Below are positions 17,895 through 25,389 of a DNA stretch of 64,000 nt, in pieces (position 1 is the first letter of the stretch; the number at the start of each line of letters is the position of its first letter). The stretch comes from an uncultured Gammaproteobacteria bacterium (GTDB lineage Bacteria > Pseudomonadota > Gammaproteobacteria > Pseudomonadales > Pseudohongiellaceae): NCBI GenBank assembly GCA_913060975.1, contig CAJXVC010000009.1:62001-126000 (forward strand). Reading direction: 5' to 3'. The translations under genes were made by a program, and so were the position numbers. Below the pieces are notes generated by a model. The model was not told the DNA's origin. It saw nothing but the letters and a program-made list of their open reading frames with translations, and searched no databases.

Positions 17895-17992
17895 CCGTGT
17901 ATAAGCGAGTGCAAATGACTCTGAAATCCAATCGACAAGGTAGTTGGTGATTTCACTGAGAAATGATTTTTCAATCTCATCAGGAGGAAGTT

Positions 17993-18328
17993 ATGAAATT
18001 TAAGAAACTGGGTGCTATGCCTTTCGTATTTTCTGCTCTCTCAATTTTTGCAGTAGCTGCTAACGCGCAGGATGCGCCAGGGTTTTCTCAAGCAGACAAG
18101 GACCAGGATGGTGTACTGAGCATAGCGGAGGCACAGGAAGCGCTTCCGGATTTGCAGATCACGGATGACAACGGCGACGGTGTGGTTAATCACGCTGAAG
18201 CACAAAAGACAGTTGAAGGATTACAACTGTCGCAGCAAGGAGCCGCTGACCAAGAATCAGCTCCGGTGGGTATGATTGAATACCGCATGATTGTGCAAGC
18301 AATGCAGTCATCTGAGCAGGACGCTTAA
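17993..18328 (+). CDS. Secreted EF-hand (calcium-binding) protein
   Basis: 111 aa exported protein: signal peptide to about residue 25 (AVAANA), then two EF-hand loops, DKDQDGVLSIAE at 35-46 and DDNGDGVVNHAE at 58-69, each with the D-x-D-x-D/N-G pattern and terminal Glu, so calcium binding in the periplasm is likely. The tail has no recognised motif. The start at 17993 has a very strong ribosome site (AGGAGGAAG). The gene is preceded by a sigma-54 promoter and two GlrR-type operators, and followed by a terminator at 18418-18444, so it appears to be a monocistronic GlrR/RpoN target. Biological role unknown. Confidence 0.85.
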   Translation: MKFKKLGAMPFVFSALSIFAVAANAQDAPGFSQADKDQDGVLSIAEAQEALPDLQITDDNGDGVVNHAEAQKTVEGLQLSQQGAADQESAPVGMIEYRMIVQAMQSSEQDA

Positions 18329-18387
18329 GACCGGAATTGTGGCAGGAAGGATCCTGCTTTTACCTAACACAACTGGGAGGTTGTGTA

Positions 18388-18405
18388 TTACCGATACCTC
18401 GGTAA
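18388..18405 (+). repeat. Inverted repeat TTACCGA-N4-TCGGTAA
   Basis: Perfect 7 bp arms, 4 nt spacer, in the 3' region of the EF-hand transcript just before its terminator. Shares the TTACCGA half-site with the repeat at 18448-18464. Confidence 0.5.
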
Positions 18406-18417
18406 CCCAAGCCCGTT

Positions 18418-18444
18418 GGCCCCCAATCCCCGGGGGCCTTTTTT
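18418..18444 (+). terminator. Rho-independent terminator after the EF-hand gene
   Basis: GGCCCCC (18418-18424) pairs with GGGGGCC (18432-18438) across a 7 nt loop and is followed by TTTTTT. Strong GC stem plus U-run. Confidence 0.85.
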
Positions 18445-18447
18445 AAT

Positions 18448-18464
18448 TTACCGACAGTCGGTTA
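18448..18464 (+). promoter_or_regulatory. Candidate operator upstream of the BON gene
   Basis: Near-perfect inverted repeat TTACCGAC-A-GTCGGTTA (one mismatch), 52 bp before the BON gene start and directly after the terminator. Form and size resemble TetR- or similar repressor sites; the cognate regulator is unknown. Confidence 0.4.
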
Positions 18465-18515
18465 GTAAAAGCTGTTATGCCTTCCGCACGTTACTATCAA
18501 CTGGGAGATAACAAA

Positions 18516-19115
18516 ATGAAAGCACGACTACCACAGCATATATTCTATCCCACACTAATTCTGCTATTTATAGTGGCATTTCTTTCTGCAACCTCACAAG
18601 CTTTCGATGGCGAACTGCAAGGCGAACTCAAAGATGCCTGGCTCACTGGCAAAGCGGAGACAGTACTAACCCTCAATAAACATTTGAATCGCTACCCAAT
18701 CAGTGCGCGCGTTAATCAGGGCGCTGTGAATCTGAATGGCAAGGTTGGTTCTGAAATCGACAAGTCACTGGCAGGCGAGTTAATGCGCGGCATAGCAGAT
18801 ATCAATTCGGTCAAGAATAATCTCGCGGTCGACCCGCAACTGGATATCGATATCAGCGAACGTGAGGCAATATCAAGGAGCAGCTTTGCTCGTTGGATAA
18901 ATGACCTGACCACAACCGCTGTTATTCGTTCACGGTTGGTCAGCAATGCAAATGTTCCAGGACTAAGCATCAACGTCGAAACACGGCGCGACATAGTAAC
19001 CTTGAAAGGTGAAGTAGAGTCGGAAGAAGCAAGTGCTTTAGCCGAAGAAATCGCCCGAAACACGGGCGATGTCGTTGAAGTGAGAAACAACCTGTTGATA
19101 AGTTCACTCAATTGA
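18516..19115 (+). CDS. BON-domain periplasmic protein
   Basis: 199 aa with an N-terminal signal peptide (ILLFIVAFLSATSQA) and two BON domains: about 45-105 (RYPISARVNQGAVNLNGKVGSE, ADINSVKNNLAVD) and about 130-197 (TTTAVIRSRLVSNANVPGLSINVE, VTLKGEVESEE, GDVVEVRNNLLI). BON proteins such as OsmY and DolP bind phospholipid or peptidoglycan-near surfaces and support envelope integrity. The ATG at 18516 has GGGAG 8 nt upstream. It is preceded by an inverted-repeat operator candidate and followed by a hairpin at 19136-19164. A neighbour of GlrKR and other envelope genes, fitting an envelope-stress function by inference. Confidence 0.88.
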   Translation: MKARLPQHIFYPTLILLFIVAFLSATSQAFDGELQGELKDAWLTGKAETVLTLNKHLNRYPISARVNQGAVNLNGKVGSEIDKSLAGELMRGIADINSVKNNLAVDPQLDIDISEREAISRSSFARWINDLTTTAVIRSRLVSNANVPGLSINVETRRDIVTLKGEVESEEASALAEEIARNTGDVVEVRNNLLISSLN

Positions 19116-19135
19116 TTTCCACTTGGTATACAGTG

Positions 19136-19164
19136 AAAGCCTGCTACAGGACGTGGCAGGCTTT
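19136..19164 (+). terminator. Probable terminator after the BON gene
   Basis: Perfect 9 bp arms AAAGCCTGC (19136-19144) and GCAGGCTTT (19156-19164), 11 nt loop. The T-run is short (CTTTCC), so efficiency is uncertain. Confidence 0.5.
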
Positions 19165-19205
19165 CCTGCAATGGAAGAACCTATTTAATCGCTTAAGGAG
19201 GAAAT

Positions 19206-19781
19206 ATGCGATCTATTCAATCTATTCCCGGTTACCTGCTTTTCGTTATTTTAACTGCTGGTTTTTCAGCGACTGCTTCGGCCGACCAATTTGAGGACAG
19301 TGGATTCTACTTCGGTGGGTCTTATGGTCTGGTTACCGTCGATGGGCAGGATTTTGAAGACGAGAATAGTTTTCCACAATTGTTTGCGGGTATTCAGATT
19401 CTACCTTTTCTAGGTATCGAAGCAGCACACTATGATTTTGGTGAATACGGCAACGCTTTGGTGGAAGCAGACTTGACTGCATACAGTGTCGCAGTTACTG
19501 GTCGAATTCCGATCTCACAAACGCTGGCTATCTTTGCGCGAATTGGCCCCATGTGGTCTGAAGCCGACGTGAGATCCGGTCCCTTCTCAGGCGAGCTGGA
19601 CAGCGAGGAAGTATTTGTCGGTGCCGGAGCCTCGTTTGAAATTGCCGAAAATCTGGATTTACGAATCACTTATGATTGGGTAGATCAGGACCTTAATGCC
19701 GATGATATCGATGAATTCGGTACTGGCGATTTTAGCTCGGATCTGAATTTGTTTGCCGTTGGACTGAAGGTCGAATTCTGA
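19206..19781 (+). CDS. Small outer-membrane beta-barrel protein
   Basis: 191 aa: signal peptide (MRSIQSIPGYLLFVILTAGFSATASA) and eight or so amphipathic beta strands typical of OmpA-transmembrane-like/OmpW-like barrels, such as GFYFGGSYGLVTVDG, GIEAAHYDFGEYG, LAIFARIGPMWSEAD, LDLRITYDWVDQDLN and a C-terminal strand NLFAVGLKVEF ending in Phe, the BAM-recognition residue. Acidic loops dominate. AGGAGGAAAT gives a strong ribosome site. Function probably structural or ligand-binding; no specific family member recognised. A terminator follows at 19858-19885. Confidence 0.82.
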   Translation: MRSIQSIPGYLLFVILTAGFSATASADQFEDSGFYFGGSYGLVTVDGQDFEDENSFPQLFAGIQILPFLGIEAAHYDFGEYGNALVEADLTAYSVAVTGRIPISQTLAIFARIGPMWSEADVRSGPFSGELDSEEVFVGAGASFEIAENLDLRITYDWVDQDLNADDIDEFGTGDFSSDLNLFAVGLKVEF

Positions 19782-20083
19782 ATAGTTGCAAAGAACGTGA
19801 GTGCCTTTAGTTCACTCGTGTATCCGATCTCTTCGCAGATAGAGAAGCGAAGCAAAGAAAGGCCGGCATCCGCTGGCCTTTTTTGTTTACTGGTTGAGGG
19901 TAGCTTTTGGGCCTCTATTGCGTGCGTTGCTGAATCGGGAGTTACGATTCATCTGGCGTTCAGGAAAAACATAAAAACCGTCGCTGTTTGCGTTGTTTTA
20001 CATATTTGTGTTCACACAAGATTCATTTTAAGGATTGGATAATCACCTCACAGACTAAGAAAAAAGTGCTGGAGGGCCAATCG
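19782..20083 (+). other. 302 bp intergenic region between the barrel and tectonin-like genes
   Basis: Holds the terminator at 19858-19885 in its first third. The remaining stretch before 20084 should contain the promoter for the tectonin-like gene, but I see no pair of boxes good enough to place, and no sigma-54 element. Confidence 0.5.
19858..19885 (+). terminator. Rho-independent terminator after the barrel gene
   Basis: AAAGGCC (19858-19864) pairs with GGCCTTT (19875-19881), with additional pairing inside, followed by TTT. Confidence 0.8.
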
Positions 20084-20725
20084 ATGAAAACAAGAATGTT
20101 CGGATTAGCAGCAGTTGTTTGTTTCCTGTTTAGCAGCTCAGTAGTTGTGGCTGGCGACACAGACTTTCGTGACGGTCATCGTGGTGGTGACCGAGTCAGT
20201 GGTAGCTGGCGACTGGGCGAGCGTACCCGAGACGGTTTCTCTATCTATCACCGCAGTGGTGGCGGTTGGTACCGCGTGCCCGGGGCTGCAATCGCGGTCG
20301 CTGACGGTTGGGTGCTGGGTGCCAAGCGTGAAAGCGGCGGCCATGCAATCTATCGCTGGAATGGACACAATTGGGATCAGGCACCAGGCGGTGCAGTACG
20401 TATCGGTGGCACCTACTCTCGCCCCTGGGTAGTCAATAATCGCGGTCAACGCTTTGTCTGGAACGGTTACGACTGGCGCGCTGAATACAGTGCCCACAAC
20501 GGTGGGCACACTGACTATCGTAATACGTTTAGCAGAGGCCGTAATGAGTTCGGACAGGATGCGCGAGATTTCAATCGTGGCAAAGCGGCAAAGCATCACA
20601 AGCGTGAGATCCGACGCGAAGTGAAAAAGCAGATCACGCGTCAGAAGAAAGATCATCGCCGCGACGACAAGTTCGACCGACGTCATGATCGTGATCGAGA
20701 CCGGCGGTCACGAAGCGGATGGTAA
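20084..20725 (+). CDS. Secreted protein with tectonin-like repeats and a very basic C-terminal tail
   Basis: 213 aa: signal peptide (FGLAAVVCFLFSSSVVVAG), then two or so repeats resembling tectonin/beta-propeller blades (GGWYRVPGAAIAVADGWVL and HNWDQAPGGAVRIGGTYSR, with IYRWNG and FVWNGYDW), and a C-terminal 60 residues extremely rich in Lys, Arg, Asp and His (KKQITRQKKDHRRDDKFDRR). Tectonin repeats often bind glycans or lipopolysaccharide; the tail could bind nucleic acid, polyphosphate or LPS. Start at 20084 has GGAGGG. No close family recognised. It is the last of four exported envelope genes after glrR. Confidence 0.75.
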   Translation: MKTRMFGLAAVVCFLFSSSVVVAGDTDFRDGHRGGDRVSGSWRLGERTRDGFSIYHRSGGGWYRVPGAAIAVADGWVLGAKRESGGHAIYRWNGHNWDQAPGGAVRIGGTYSRPWVVNNRGQRFVWNGYDWRAEYSAHNGGHTDYRNTFSRGRNEFGQDARDFNRGKAAKHHKREIRREVKKQITRQKKDHRRDDKFDRRHDRDRDRRSRSGW

Positions 20726-20991
20726 GCACGGCAAGGTAAATGTGGCGGCGGCTGTGGGAATACCCGGCCGCCGCTTTCACTATTACGGCCAGTACAGTAA
20801 CCTTGTTCAGGCAAAGTGACCGGTGTGGTGTTGCATCTCAACTACCCTATAGTAAATTAGTCAAATAGTTAGCTAGTCAAACTCTGGCTTGTTCACGCGT
20901 TTGATTGCTCAAGCCAAGTGTTCCAGTTAACAAGCTGCTCCCACGACCGAGATCGCTTACCATCAATCCAGACACGTACACAGGCGAATCA

Positions 20992-21834
20992 ATGCAACAA
21001 CTCAGCAGCACCAGAAGTTTCGACGGTTTACAAAATCGTTATCAACATTCTTCCTCGTCACTAAACTGCGAAATGACTTTTTCGGTTTTCCTTCCCAAAG
21101 TAGCCAATGCAGGAAAAACCGTTAAACTGCCGGTTTTATACTGGTTGTCGGGATTGACCTGTACTGATGAAAATTTTGTGCAGAAGGCCTGTGCGCAACG
21201 CGTGGCTTCCGAATTGGGTTTGCTCATTGTGGCGCCGGACACCTCCCCAAGGGGCGATGAAGTTGCTGATGCTGACAGTTACGATCTGGGTAAGGGGGCT
21301 GGTTTTTACGTCAATGCTAGCGCTGAACCCTGGGCGGCCCACTATCAAATGTATGACTACATTACCCGGGAGCTGCCTGAATTGATCAATGCGCAGTTCC
21401 CGGTGGATGCGGATCGGCAGGGTATTTTCGGACATTCCATGGGTGGCCATGGGGCACTGACGATTGCTCTGAAGAATCCAGCAAGTTATCGGTCCGTGTC
21501 AGCTTTCGCGCCAATCTGTTCGCCAATCAACTGTCCCTGGGGGCAGAAAGCTTTGGCTAGCTATCTGGGCGATGATGTATCTACCTACGCCGAATATGAT
21601 GCAGTTGAGCTGCTCAAGGTCAACTCGCAGCCGGTGCCAATGCTGATTGATCAGGGCGGCGATGATGAGTTTCTGGCGGAACAGTTAAAGCCGGAATTGC
21701 TGGTTGCAGCTGCCACTGCCAAGAATTATCCGCTGACATTTAATGAACGCGAAGGCTATGACCACAGCTACTTCTTTATAGCCAGCTTCATTGAAGAGCA
21801 TCTACGTTTTCATCACGAAATTCTCACTGCGTGA
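20992..21834 (+). CDS. fghA: S-formylglutathione hydrolase
   Basis: 280 aa esterase-D family serine hydrolase that converts S-formylglutathione to formate and glutathione, the second step of glutathione-dependent formaldehyde detoxification. Triad: Ser149 in GHSMGGHGA, Asp in DQGGDDEF (224-225) and His258 in GYDHSYFF. YWLSGLTCTDENF near 50-62 and AEPWAAHYQMYDYI near 111-124 are family signatures. Usually next to adhC, which is absent here; the GFA gene at 2.0 kb is the only other formaldehyde-linked candidate. The ATG at 20992 gives exact family length; the ribosome site is weak. Confidence 0.92.
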   Translation: MQQLSSTRSFDGLQNRYQHSSSSLNCEMTFSVFLPKVANAGKTVKLPVLYWLSGLTCTDENFVQKACAQRVASELGLLIVAPDTSPRGDEVADADSYDLGKGAGFYVNASAEPWAAHYQMYDYITRELPELINAQFPVDADRQGIFGHSMGGHGALTIALKNPASYRSVSAFAPICSPINCPWGQKALASYLGDDVSTYAEYDAVELLKVNSQPVPMLIDQGGDDEFLAEQLKPELLVAAATAKNYPLTFNEREGYDHSYFFIASFIEEHLRFHHEILTA

Positions 21835-21854
21835 GTAATGTGTCTTAAGACGCG

Positions 21855-23285
21855 CTAGATAGCCAGCCACACCAACAGACCGCAGACCAACACGACAATC
21901 TGACTGATGCGGTCCGTCGCGGCAAATAGGACAGGGTCCTCGTCGATGATGCCGGCGCGCGCGCGTCGCCAGATGCGTACAAGTAGCACTAGCAACAATG
22001 GGCAAATCAACCACAGTGTTTGCGGCGATTCATAGAGTCGCGTCGTGGCGGGGTCGTTGATATAGAAAGCAAAGATCAATACCGCTAGCAGGCTTGAGCT
22101 GGCCCCGGTAGCGATTAATAGCCGCCGATGTCCTACATGGTAAGCCCTGCCCGCCGGGCTGGTCTCTGATTCGCCATCCAGATTGCTGAGTTCGGCAATC
22201 CGCTTGATCATCGCCAGGCCAAGGAACAGGCTCAGCGCGAAGCCTATCAACCAGTTCGTTGGTGGCACTGCAATGGCCGCCGCACCGGCGATGACTCGTA
22301 CGCCATACAGTAATGCCAACACGGCGACGTCGATCAGAAACCAGCGTTTCAGTAGTAAACTGTACGCCGTAGTGAGCAGAAAGTAGATCGCCAGCACTAC
22401 CAGGAACTGCGCAGGCAGGAACAATGCAATAGCGAATGCCACGCATAAAAGCAGCGGCATGGCCAGCATGCCGATGCGCAGATCCAGTTCGCCCGATGCG
22501 AAAGGCCGACGATACTTGCTCGGGTGTAGCCTGTCATTCTGCAAATCCAGAAGATCATTGAGCAGATAGACACTCGACGCACAAAGGCTAAAACTGATAA
22601 ACGCGATAGCGGCCTGTAACAACAAGCCTGGATTGAGCAGTTGATGGGAAAGCACCAGCGGCACGAACAACAGAGTGTTTTTCAGCCATTGATGCGGGCG
22701 CATGGCTTGCCAAAGTTTTTCCACTGGCGATTGCGGTTGGTCGAATAGCAAGGTATCGGCGTGACTGTCATTAACCGAATCACGCAGAGCCGGTGAGCAA
22801 TTGACGAGAATTGCCTGCTGGGCAGCGCTCCAGATCGGCACGTCGGCACTGGCGTTGCCGGCATAGGCAAACTCTCGTCCTTCACTGAGCTCAATAATGC
22901 GCTGCAACTTGTTCTGCGATTTCAGGTTAATCTCAACATCAGATCCGATTACGGAGTCGAACAGAGAAGAATGCTCCGCAAACTTGTCGACATACTGCTG
23001 GTGGGATGCAGAGATGAGTATCAGTTTTCGCCCAGCAGCTTTCTCTTGCTGCAAATAGTCCAGAAATTCGCCGTTGTAAGGAATTTTGTCGATGGAAATC
23101 GAAATTCTCCTGGCGATCTGTTGTTTGAGGCCCAATAGCCCGCGTAAAAGCCAGAAAGGAATAAGTGCCAAATACAACACATTACTTTTTATTAATAGCA
23201 GTAGCGCCTCGCAAGTAACATCTGATTTAATCAGAGTACCATCGAGATCGACATACAAGGGGAGATCTGGGCGGGAGTCCGGCAT
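21855..23285 (-). CDS. HAD-hydrolase / UbiA prenyltransferase fusion (polyprenyl-phosphate phosphoribosyltransferase-like)
   Basis: 476 aa. Residues 1-190 are a HAD phosphatase-like domain (YVDLDGTLIK with D13/D15; ILISAS; K near 122-126; YAGNASADVPIW). Residues 195-476 are a multi-span UbiA domain with N243, D244, D247 and D251 in NDLLDLQNDRLHPSKYRRP and the second-site KRIAEL at 361-366. The first motif with HPxKxRRP is typical of decaprenyl-phosphate 5-phosphoribosyltransferase (mycobacterial Rv3806c) rather than quinone-making UbiA. With the DprE2- and DprE1-like neighbours it should make polyprenyl-phospho-5-phosphoribose. The fused HAD might then remove the 5-phosphate (inference). It ends convergent to fghA and lies 5 bp after the SDR gene. 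Confidence 0.88.
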   Translation of the reverse strand: MPDSRPDLPLYVDLDGTLIKSDVTCEALLLLIKSNVLYLALIPFWLLRGLLGLKQQIARRISISIDKIPYNGEFLDYLQQEKAAGRKLILISASHQQYVDKFAEHSSLFDSVIGSDVEINLKSQNKLQRIIELSEGREFAYAGNASADVPIWSAAQQAILVNCSPALRDSVNDSHADTLLFDQPQSPVEKLWQAMRPHQWLKNTLLFVPLVLSHQLLNPGLLLQAAIAFISFSLCASSVYLLNDLLDLQNDRLHPSKYRRPFASGELDLRIGMLAMPLLLCVAFAIALFLPAQFLVVLAIYFLLTTAYSLLLKRWFLIDVAVLALLYGVRVIAGAAAIAVPPTNWLIGFALSLFLGLAMIKRIAELSNLDGESETSPAGRAYHVGHRRLLIATGASSSLLAVLIFAFYINDPATTRLYESPQTLWLICPLLLVLLVRIWRRARAGIIDEDPVLFAATDRISQIVVLVCGLLVWLAI

Positions 23286-23290
23286 ACAGA

Positions 23291-24025
23291 TTAGAACTTG
23301 AGCCGTTTAAAGATAACCGCAGGGATACTTTTTACAATGGCCATTATTAGTCGCCAGTATCCCGGGGTATAGACAGTGTGCTGTTGCTTGTCGATGGCTT
23401 GCACAATACGAATTGCCACTTGTTCTGGCATGGCCCAGAGCGGGCCTTTTTCCATGTGCGCGGTCATCGGCGAGTCGACCAGACCGGGCCGGATATCAAT
23501 GACATGCACTCCGGATTTCAATAGTTTGCCGCGCAATCCTTCCAGATAGGTGCTCACCATTGCCTTCGCCGCGCCATACACAAAATTGGGTTGTCGCCCG
23601 CGGTCGCCAGCTACTGACGTGACGACGGCGATCGTACCGGAGCCTTGCGTACTCATGATTGGCGCCAGTTCCGTAAGCAAGGCGATAACGCTCAGCCCGT
23701 TCACATTGATTGCCTGTTTGGCGGCCTGATAGTCCGCTTCGCATTGACTTTGGTCGGGCAGTGATCCGTGACAAATTAATACCGCATCGAGACTGCCCAA
23801 TGCGTTGACTGCGTCTTGCAGTGTGCCTTTGATGGTATCGGGGTCGCCAAGATCGAGGACTTGCGATCCGCTAATAGTAGCGCCGCGAACTTCGACATCG
23901 TTAACCAGCTCTTGTAGTCGTTCGGAATTGCGGCCCATCAGGTAAAGTGTCTCGCCGCGAGCCGCCATTAGTCTGGCGGTAGCGCGGGCGATAGCTGAAT
24001 TGGCGCCGATGATGAGTATGTTCAC
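23291..24025 (-). CDS. SDR oxidoreductase, DprE2-like (decaprenylphosphoryl-2-keto-erythro-pentose reductase)
   Basis: 244 aa short-chain dehydrogenase with cofactor loop GANSAIA at 7-13 and catalytic S137, Y150 and K154 (YGAAK). The compact opening MNILIIGANSAIARATARLMA and C-terminal membrane-leaning tail resemble DprE2 (Rv3791) homologues. In the DprE1/DprE2 pair, DprE2 reduces the keto intermediate with NADH to give polyprenyl-phospho-arabinose. The assignment depends strongly on its overlap (4 bp, ATGA) with the DprE1-like gene and the adjacent UbiA gene; by sequence alone it would be a generic SDR. Confidence 0.82.
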   Translation of the reverse strand: MNILIIGANSAIARATARLMAARGETLYLMGRNSERLQELVNDVEVRGATISGSQVLDLGDPDTIKGTLQDAVNALGSLDAVLICHGSLPDQSQCEADYQAAKQAINVNGLSVIALLTELAPIMSTQGSGTIAVVTSVAGDRGRQPNFVYGAAKAMVSTYLEGLRGKLLKSGVHVIDIRPGLVDSPMTAHMEKGPLWAMPEQVAIRIVQAIDKQQHTVYTPGYWRLIMAIVKSIPAVIFKRLKF

Positions 24026-25359
24026 GAGCGAGTATTCCTGGCCGGAGTGAGTCCGAGGCGGTCTGATTGCAAAGAAGCGAAGCGATTGTCAGGGTCTACC
24101 TGTTGTTTTACGGCGAGAAACTCCTCCCAGTTCGGGTAACAGGCCTTAAAGGTTTCAGCGGTCATACGGGCATCCTTGGCCAGATAGAGTCGGCCCTGAT
24201 GAGCCAGTACGATCTTGTCCAACTCCTCGAGCAGGCCAAAAACACTGGCTTCTTTTTTAAAATCCAGCGTGAGCGTAATGCCCTCGCAAGGAAAGGACAA
24301 ATAATTGTCATTGCCGGGCCCGAATTGTTTGAGCACCGCCAGAAACGAGCCTTTGCCCGCATCAGCCACACGCTCAAGAATTTGTCGAATACCTTCTTTG
24401 GCAGCAGGCAATGGTAATACGAGCTGATATTGCAAGAAGCCCCTGCGCCCGTAAAGACGATTCCATGACTGAATTCTGTCCAGGGGGAAGAAGTAGCGTT
24501 CATAGTGGACTTGCTGATCCGGCTGCGACTTGTTGTGCAAGCCATAGTAGGTATTGTTGAACAGCGACATGCTGTAGCGGTTCAGTAGCAGCCCCGGAGT
24601 GTGAAAGGGGACAGGAATCGAGAGGCCGGGTGGTCGCCCGGTCTTGCCAGATTCTTGTCCAGTGGCGTGCTCCCCAACGAACACGACCCCGCGACCGAGG
24701 GCGTCGCCCTTGGCCAAACAATCTATCCAACTAACCACATACTCGCTGCTGCTGTGTTCTGCCAGTAATGCCAGACTCTCATCAAGATTTTTGCTGACTA
24801 CTGTGCGGTTGTTAATCTGGTCATTGCCAATCGGCAATAGTTTGAGGGTCATATCCAAAACGATCCCGGTCAAACCCATGCCGCCACAAGTCGCGGCAAA
24901 CAGTTTCTTGTTGCGCGTGCGACTGCACTGTTTGATCTCGCCATTGGCCAGGCAAAGTCGAAACGAATCCACATGGTCACTGAAGCTGCCCTTGCCATGA
25001 TGATTCTTGCCATGAATATCAGCGGCCAGAGCGCCGCCCGCACTCACGTGTCGAGTGCCGGGTAACACAGGCAAAAAAGCGCCAAGAGGCACAATTAGTT
25101 CGAGGATGCTGCCCAGAGTGATGCCCGCGCCACACTGTAATTTCAAGTTGTTCTGATCCAGGCTGATATAATTGTCAAGCAGGCGGCTGCTCAGCACTGA
25201 ATTGGCCAGCGAACTGTCACCATAGCTTTTGCCGCGGCCGCGGGTAATGAGAGGCAGATCTGCACTTTGTCGCAGAGCTGTTTGCACATCACCCGCACTC
25301 GGCGGCTCAATTATTGTCGCAGTATGACGCGGATACTGACCCCAACCGGAAATTTCCAT
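24022..25359 (-). CDS. FAD-dependent oxidase, DprE1-like (decaprenylphosphoryl-ribose 2'-oxidase)
   Basis: 445 aa VAO/PCMH-type flavoprotein. The FAD domain shows RGRGKSYGDSS near 41-51, PGTRHVSAGGALAADIHGKNHH and SFSDHVDSFRL. The C-terminal part aligns without gaps to my recollection of mycobacterial DprE1 in YLAKDARMTAETF (DprE1 YTAKDSR-TTAETF), so K395 corresponds to DprE1 K418. The position of DprE1 Cys387, target of benzothiazinone drugs, is Thr364 here (TLDF versus CVDF). Predicted to oxidise polyprenyl-phospho-ribose at C2' in the periplasm-facing pathway to arabinofuranose donor. Upstream neighbour is GtrA. Confidence 0.86.
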   Translation of the reverse strand: MEISGWGQYPRHTATIIEPPSAGDVQTALRQSADLPLITRGRGKSYGDSSLANSVLSSRLLDNYISLDQNNLKLQCGAGITLGSILELIVPLGAFLPVLPGTRHVSAGGALAADIHGKNHHGKGSFSDHVDSFRLCLANGEIKQCSRTRNKKLFAATCGGMGLTGIVLDMTLKLLPIGNDQINNRTVVSKNLDESLALLAEHSSSEYVVSWIDCLAKGDALGRGVVFVGEHATGQESGKTGRPPGLSIPVPFHTPGLLLNRYSMSLFNNTYYGLHNKSQPDQQVHYERYFFPLDRIQSWNRLYGRRGFLQYQLVLPLPAAKEGIRQILERVADAGKGSFLAVLKQFGPGNDNYLSFPCEGITLTLDFKKEASVFGLLEELDKIVLAHQGRLYLAKDARMTAETFKACYPNWEEFLAVKQQVDPDNRFASLQSDRLGLTPARNTRS

Positions 25360-25389
25360 CTAGCCACGGCCATTGCAAAAAAGGTTCAT

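Noticed and set aside
19154-19170. Second sigma-54 promoter before the barrel gene (TGGCAG...CTGCA)
   Set aside because: The distance from GG to GC is 13 bp instead of 12 and the -12 element is CCTGC rather than TTGC; the sequence is explained by the terminator stem at 19136-19164.
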